Assembly: GCA_003164655.1 (NCBI GenBank) | Contig: PLTW01000079.1 | Coordinates: 21,436-38,163, forward strand | DNA from: Actinomycetota bacterium | GTDB lineage: Bacteria; Actinomycetota; Thermoleophilia; UBA2241 | DNA: 16,728 nucleotides | Direction: 5' to 3' | Shown here: positions 13,422 to 16,728 of the stretch, piece by piece | Layout: each line of letters starts with the position of its first letter | How positions within the stretch are numbered: position 1 is the stretch's first letter | The notes under the pieces: generated by a model | Told to the model about the DNA's origin: nothing | The model's database searches: none | What the model saw: only the letters and a program-made list of their open reading frames with translations | Position numbers and translations under genes: made by a program

Positions 13422-14636
13422 GTGGATGACCTGCTTCATGCCATGGCCCAGGCCGTTCAACAAGTCGGGCACATGCCCGAAAAGGCCGTGCAGGTCTTTC
13501 ACCACAACGATTCGGATGGGCTGACGTCGGGCGCCATCCTCACCCGGGCTTTCGCACGGCAGGGGTTCGCGGTGCGGCGCTTCTGCCTGGAGAAGCCGTA
13601 TCCCGCCGTGCTGGAGAAGATCTACGAGCAGGAGGGCAAGATCCTTGTCTTTGCCGACTTCGCCGGCAGGATCGCCCCGCTGCTCTGCGAGTTAAACCAG
13701 GGCAGGAACCTGACCCTGATCCTCGATCACCACGTCGCCGAAGCCTCGACCGAGCCGCGAGTCATCAACCTCGACCCCGATCTCTTCGGCCTGAAGGGCG
13801 ATCGCGACATCTCCGGTTCGGTGACCTGCTATCTCTTTGCGCGCACCCTCGATCCGGCCAACCGCGACCTGGCTGCCCTCGCCACTGTGGGAGCGGTGGG
13901 AGACGGCTTCTTTGTCGACGGTGCGCTGGTGAGCCAGAACCGCGAGGTCGCCCTGGAAGCGGTCCGTCAGGGCCTGATCGAGATCAGGAGCCTCGAACAC
14001 GGGGAGCAGTACCTGTTCAACGGCGCGCAAGGTCAGCTGCCCGTCATCGACTTCGGCGACGATCTCGATGTCCTGGGGGGTGTGGGCTACTACCGCAGCG
14101 GCCCCGACATGGGCATCAACGTCTGCCTTGACGGTGTTTCACCCGAGTCGGAGCGGATGGTCGAAGAGCTGAAGGCCGTCAGGACGAAACTGTTCGACGA
14201 AGAGATTGCCGGTATTAAGGCGGGCGCCATGCGCCAGGCGCCTCACATCCAGTGGTTTCATCTCCAGCGGCGCTTCTTTCCGATGGGCGTCAAGATGGTC
14301 GGGGCCTTCTGCGATGCCATCAGGTTCACCGACCTGATCGATCCCGACAAGTACCTCGCCGGGTTTCAGGTCGTGCCCGACGAGATCCCGGGCTTCGGCG
14401 CCATCGACTTCGACCAGGTAAAGGTCTCCATGCGCTGTGCCCCTGCCCTGGAAGAGCAGATCAGAGCGAAGCGCGCCATGGGGCTCAATGTCCTGCTGCC
14501 CGAAGCGACACACAGACTTGGCGGTTTTTCGGATGCCTGCCATAGTCTGACGGCCGCCACCACGGTGAACATCGGCAAAGAAGAAAGCCTGATCGATGAA
14601 ATGGAAGACATCCTAAAGGAAGCGTTTCATGGCTAA
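13422..14636 (+). CDS. DHH-family phosphoesterase
   Basis: A 404-aa DHH-superfamily protein, the group containing RecJ, nano-RNase and cyclic-dinucleotide phosphodiesterases. Motif I is HNDSDGLTSGA at residues 28-38, a FADFAG segment lies at 78-82, and the name-giving DHH is at 102-104 in LILDHHV. The C-terminal DHHA1-like region ends in GGFSDACHSLTAATTVNIG rather than the usual GGGHxxAAG, so substrate recognition probably differs from nano-RNases. Length is shorter than RecJ and slightly longer than NrnA. GTG start with a strong ribosome site. Codons are less GC-biased than upstream genes, for example a TTA leucine at codon 91. The stop overlaps the kinase gene by 8 bases, so the two are almost certainly coexpressed. 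Cytosolic. The substrate could be a small oligonucleotide, a nucleotide or another phosphate compound. Confidence 0.85.
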   Translation: MDDLLHAMAQAVQQVGHMPEKAVQVFHHNDSDGLTSGAILTRAFARQGFAVRRFCLEKPYPAVLEKIYEQEGKILVFADFAGRIAPLLCELNQGRNLTLILDHHVAEASTEPRVINLDPDLFGLKGDRDISGSVTCYLFARTLDPANRDLAALATVGAVGDGFFVDGALVSQNREVALEAVRQGLIEIRSLEHGEQYLFNGAQGQLPVIDFGDDLDVLGGVGYYRSGPDMGINVCLDGVSPESERMVEELKAVRTKLFDEEIAGIKAGAMRQAPHIQWFHLQRRFFPMGVKMVGAFCDAIRFTDLIDPDKYLAGFQVVPDEIPGFGAIDFDQVKVSMRCAPALEEQIRAKRAMGLNVLLPEATHRLGGFSDACHSLTAATTVNIGKEESLIDEMEDILKEAFHG

Positions 14637-15564
14637 AGGAACAGGTTTTGGCAAAACGATCCTGATCGGCGATCAATTCGTTCTCGACGAAGTGCCGGCG
14701 GTCGTCTCGTCGATCCCCTTTGTGACCGAGTCGACGGTCGCAAGGATCGACGGCGAGGGCTGGGTACTGCAGGACGATCGCATCGAGGTGCCGGGGTACA
14801 AGGAGAAGAAGAGGGAGCAGCAGGGTCAGTCCATCGACAGGATCCTCGACGTCATGGGCATCGACGTCAAAAAGACGCCGATCAAGATCACCGTGGGGGG
14901 CACGTTGCTGGCCGGCAGCGGCGTGGGCGCGAGCGCCGCCATCTGCGTCTCGCTGGCGCGCGCCTTGAACGCCGAATTCACACTGGGCCTGCCGATCGAA
15001 GAGATCAACCGCGTGGCCTGGCAGGGAGAGTTCCCCTATCACGGCGTGGCCAGCGGCGTCGACAACACCGCTTCGACCTACGGCGGGCTTCTGTTGTTCT
15101 GGCTGAAAGACGACCAGCAGCATTTCGAGAAGATCCAGACCCCGAAGCCTTTCGAGATCGTCCTGGCCAACAGTGGCGTCACGGTCAACACGGCGGCCCT
15201 GGACGAGTTCATCGACCAGCAGAAGTCGGGCGATCCGCAGCTCTTTGCGGCGCGCCTCGCGACTCTCACGACCCAGGTCTTCGCCGTGAAGACGGCGCTC
15301 GAAGCCGGCGATCTCGAGGCCGTGGGCAAAGTGCTGTCGGACAATCACCGACTGCTGATCGACATGCAGATGTCCCACGAGACCCTGGACTCCATGTGCC
15401 GGACGGCCCTTGAAAACGGGGCGCTCGGAGCCAAGGTCACGGGGGGCGGCAGAGGCGGCTACATGGTCTCTCTGACTCCGGGAAAGGAGCTCCAGGAGAC
15501 AGTCGCAGCGGCCTTCGAAAAGCAGGGCCACAAGGTCATCCGGGCCACGATCGGCGGGAGCTGA
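14629..15564 (+). CDS. Mevalonate-kinase-like GHMP kinase
   Basis: A 311-aa GHMP-superfamily small-molecule kinase most like mevalonate kinase. The ATP-binding LLAGSGVGASAA lies at residues 93-104. Catalytic-Asp motif HGVASGVDN is at 138-146 with D145, and motif 3 GAKVTGGGRGGYMVSL is near 260-275. The N-terminal IGDQFVLDEVPAVV replaces the more usual GEHxVxxGxPA. ATG 14629 lies inside the end of the DHH gene, with AAAGGA at 14615-14620. It phosphorylates mevalonate if the family call holds, but no other mevalonate-pathway gene is in the window and the partner is a DHH phosphoesterase. A different alcohol substrate is therefore possible. The operon seems to end here with small stem-loops. Confidence 0.82.
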   Translation: MAKGTGFGKTILIGDQFVLDEVPAVVSSIPFVTESTVARIDGEGWVLQDDRIEVPGYKEKKREQQGQSIDRILDVMGIDVKKTPIKITVGGTLLAGSGVGASAAICVSLARALNAEFTLGLPIEEINRVAWQGEFPYHGVASGVDNTASTYGGLLLFWLKDDQQHFEKIQTPKPFEIVLANSGVTVNTAALDEFIDQQKSGDPQLFAARLATLTTQVFAVKTALEAGDLEAVGKVLSDNHRLLIDMQMSHETLDSMCRTALENGALGAKVTGGGRGGYMVSLTPGKELQETVAAAFEKQGHKVIRATIGGS

Positions 15565-15610
15565 CGCCGCCTCGCGGCGATCGTCGGCGGCCGCTGCGCG
15601 CGAAACGCGC
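15565..15610. terminator. Two small stem-loops after the kinase gene
   Basis: CGCCGC (15565-15570) pairs with GCGGCG (15574-15579), immediately after the stop. GCGCG (15596-15600) pairs with CGCGC (15606-15610) around CGAAA. The first may end the kinase operon. The second lies just past the 3' end of the tRNA fragment and could be the old tRNA terminator reading leftward. Confidence 0.4.
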
Positions 15611-15622
15611 CCGAAGAGTTCT

Positions 15623-15672
15623 TGGAGCCGACGCCCGGAATCGAACCGGGGACCCCATCATTACGAGGGATG
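15623..15672 (-). pseudogene. 3' portion of tRNA-Thr(CGT): probable attachment-site scar
   Basis: On the minus strand this reads anticodon loop CTCGTAA (15661-15667, anticodon CGT at 15663-15665), half of the anticodon stem, and a variable loop. A perfect T-arm CCCGG-TTCGATT-CCGGG and acceptor 3' strand CGTCGGC plus T and encoded CCA (ending at 15623) follow. The matching acceptor 5' strand GCCGACG and a D-arm are absent to the right, where the distance and sequence do not fit. The 31:39 pair of the anticodon stem is a C:T mismatch, suggesting that the exchange point is near the anticodon loop. Such 3' tRNA fragments are the usual attL/attR duplicates left by tyrosine-integrase elements. Confidence 0.8.
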
Positions 15673-15788
15673 CGAGGGGCGTGACGCCGTATTACCGATT
15701 GTCGCGGGAAATGCCACTTTTGCGGCGATTTGTCGAAGGAAGGCGGTCCCGTGGTGACGGCCGACATCGCTCCATGTGGTCGCGTTTC

Positions 15789-15807
15789 CGTGACACGAGC
15801 GTGACAC
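15789..15807 (+). repeat. Direct repeat CGTGACAC x2
   Basis: CGTGACAC occurs at 15789-15796 and again at 15800-15807, an 11-base period (one helical turn). The core TGACAC recurs at 16106-16111. Same-face spacing beside a tRNA attachment scar fits arm-type integrase or excisionase sites. Chance occurrence of a short motif is the alternative. Confidence 0.5.
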
Positions 15808-16065
15808 AAGTAAGACTTCGGGGGCATGTCCAGACCAGTTGTCGGCATATGCCCAATCGACTCCAGAGGACCCGAATACTACTGGTGTAATGGTTCGCTC
15901 TGGCCCCTGCGCGGTCTGGCAACTCGCTCCTCCGGCCTGGTCACCGGCTCTTGTCATCTAGGCGCAGCGGGGCGACTTTCATTCGGGCGGATCCGAGGCT
16001 GCTTGGACCGGGTGATCTGGAGCGCGGACGGCTCCGCCGGGCGGCTCTTCGGCGCTGTACCTACC

Positions 16066-16099
16066 GGCCGTTTAGCGGGCGGCTACCGCGAAAACGGCC
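16066..16099. terminator. Two-tier stem-loop in the element end
   Basis: GGCCGTTT (16066-16073) pairs with AAACGGCC (16092-16099), and inside it GCGG (16075-16078) pairs with CCGC (16086-16089) around a 7-base loop. Read on the minus strand the stem is also symmetrical. It may be a terminator or a structured site. It lies just upstream of the candidate promoter of the membrane-protein gene. Confidence 0.35.
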
Positions 16100-16104
16100 A
16101 CAAA

Positions 16105-16132
16105 CTGACACAAACGACCGACCGGCTACCAT
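16105..16132 (+). promoter_or_regulatory. Candidate promoter for the partial membrane-protein gene
   Basis: CTGACA (16105-16110, 5/6 to -35) and TACCAT (16127-16132, 4/6 to -10) are separated by 16 bases, about 70 bases before ATG 16205. The -35 coincides with the third TGACAC motif, so that copy may be a promoter element rather than an integrase site. Confidence 0.4.
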
Positions 16133-16204
16133 TAAAGGCGTATTCTTGCCTTGTTCCGACTGCCTCACACAACCGGGGCGAGAACACATCTCACAGGGGG
16201 GGCA

Positions 16205-16728
16205 ATGCTAGTCGCCACGTTTGGGCCGACGACCGGATGGGTCGGCAAGACAATCACCTTTGAAAATGGCGCCTTTGTGCTGCAAGACCACGGACCGATA
16301 TCGGCGAACGACGTTATGCAGTACGACAAGCAAGGGCACCTCGTTTGGGCGAACGACCAGGCGCGTGCCTTGGTCGAGGCAAAGGCACAAGGGGCAGTAG
16401 CGCCGGCGCCGGTCGCGCCGGTGACTCAGCCGACAGTCGCACCGGCGACCGTGGGCGACGCGAGCCTGCCGTCCGCGGCTCAGCCGACGGCCAGGGCAAA
16501 GCCAAAGAAGACAAAGAAGAAGGCGAGCACACGGCAGACCGTGTTCGGCTGTCTGACCATCGTCGTCATTGTCCTTGTGATTGTCGCGGTCGTGGTTGCC
16601 GTTACCAGCGGCCACAAGACGCCTGTCGCGCAGCAGGCACGAGACTACATCGCCAAGTACAAGCCCGATATCGTCATGGTGCAGGGCAACGTCCAGACTG
16701 TGCAGGCGGATATGACGGCGAAGGGGCT
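16205..16728 (+). CDS. Partial single-pass membrane protein with Pro/Ala and Lys-rich linker
   Basis: The frame is open from ATG 16205 to the window end (174 codons and 2 bases), so it is 3'-truncated by the window. A G-run (16196-16202) precedes the ATG in place of a clear Shine-Dalgarno. Residues 10-60 form a small soluble domain (GWVGKTITF, then VMQYDKQGHLVWAND). Residues 62-98 are Pro/Ala/Val/Thr-rich linker, 99-110 are strongly basic (KPKKTKKKASTR), and 113-135 form one transmembrane helix. A predicted extracytoplasmic domain then begins. The positive stretch before the helix suggests an N-in orientation. The layout resembles small membrane proteins of actinobacterial mobile elements with an N-terminal SHOCT-like or ligand domain. 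I recognise no specific family, and function is unknown. Confidence 0.65.
   Translation, partial: MLVATFGPTTGWVGKTITFENGAFVLQDHGPISANDVMQYDKQGHLVWANDQARALVEAKAQGAVAPAPVAPVTQPTVAPATVGDASLPSAAQPTARAKPKKTKKKASTRQTVFGCLTIVVIVLVIVAVVVAVTSGHKTPVAQQARDYIAKYKPDIVMVQGNVQTVQADMTAKG

Larger units (their letters stand above)
15673..16204. other. Non-coding region at the element end with repeats and a hairpin
   Basis: I see no convincing gene in these 530 bases; the open frames here lack family resemblance and ribosome sites. Visible structure: TGACAC at 15791, 15802 and 16106, the first two as CGTGACAC 11 bases apart; a GGCATATGCC palindrome at 15844-15853; and inverted GGGCAT/ATGCCC at 15822-15827 and 15849-15854. 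It may hold integrase arm sites and regulatory DNA. Confidence 0.5.
15668..16728. mobile_element. Probable distal end of an integrative element in tRNA-Thr
   Basis: The retained tRNA 3' fragment keeps its original downstream flank on the left, so inserted DNA must lie to the right. That DNA is lower in GC, mostly non-coding for 540 bases, and carries repeated TGACAC motifs, followed by a partial membrane protein. The integrase and the intact tRNA-Thr would be expected beyond the right edge. The element class (prophage, ICE or genomic island) cannot be told. Confidence 0.6.

Noticed and set aside
15623..15720. An intact tRNA gene
   Set aside because: No 5' acceptor strand GCCGACG or D-arm at the required distance; a GGTA-like segment is about 15 bases too far from the anticodon.
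15826..16263. Open frame of 145 codons in the element end
   Set aside because: No family resemblance or ribosome site, and it overlaps the better-supported membrane-protein gene.
1..16728. CRISPR arrays, insertion sequences, transposases, defence genes
   Set aside because: No regularly spaced repeats, no terminal inverted repeats with transposase, and no recognisable defence domains were seen.

Overview
The window is GC-rich DNA (about two-thirds G+C by eye) with long codirectional gene runs, GTG starts, GTGA/ATGA overlaps, a PucR-type regulator and a DUF2284 protein. This fits a high-GC Gram-positive (Actinomycetota), possibly a deep-branching or anaerobic lineage. No rRNA or other taxonomic marker is present, so this is inference. 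All recognised protein genes are on the + strand.

Region 1 (about 1-8636) looks like a catabolic locus for a nitrogen-rich small molecule. In order it holds a compact arginine-deiminase/DDAH-type enzyme, a nitrilase-superfamily amidohydrolase, an NCS1 nucleobase/hydantoin-type permease, a metal-dependent 'cyclase' hydrolase, an APC-superfamily permease, a calcineurin-like metallophosphoesterase, an ornithine-carbamoyltransferase-like enzyme with an altered substrate loop, and a second cyclase hydrolase. The chemistry fits together: a deiminase would make a ureido (carbamoyl) compound. That compound could be hydrolysed by the nitrilase-type enzyme or phosphorolysed by the transcarbamylase. The cyclases could open cyclic amides or ureides brought in by the NCS1 permease. 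The actual substrate cannot be read from sequence.

Region 2 (8637-13262) starts after a strong hairpin. It holds a PucR-family regulator, probably the local regulator and possibly made from a leaderless transcript. An overlapping trio follows: iron-type alcohol dehydrogenase, DUF2284 cysteine-rich protein, and a shortened MoxR-like AAA protein with damaged ATPase motifs.

Region 3 (13263-15622) is a separate two-gene operon with a very strong ribosome binding site and somewhat less GC-biased codons. It encodes a DHH-family phosphoesterase and a mevalonate-kinase-like GHMP kinase that overlap by 8 bases.

Region 4 (15623-16728) begins with the 3' part of a tRNA-Thr(CGT) gene on the minus strand. 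Its 5' half is missing, which is the usual scar of an integrative element at a tRNA gene. The DNA to its right is AT-richer and mostly non-coding for 540 bases. It contains repeated TGACAC motifs and a hairpin, and ends in a partial single-pass membrane protein that runs off the window. I read this as the distal end of an integrated element whose integrase and intact tRNA lie beyond the right edge.
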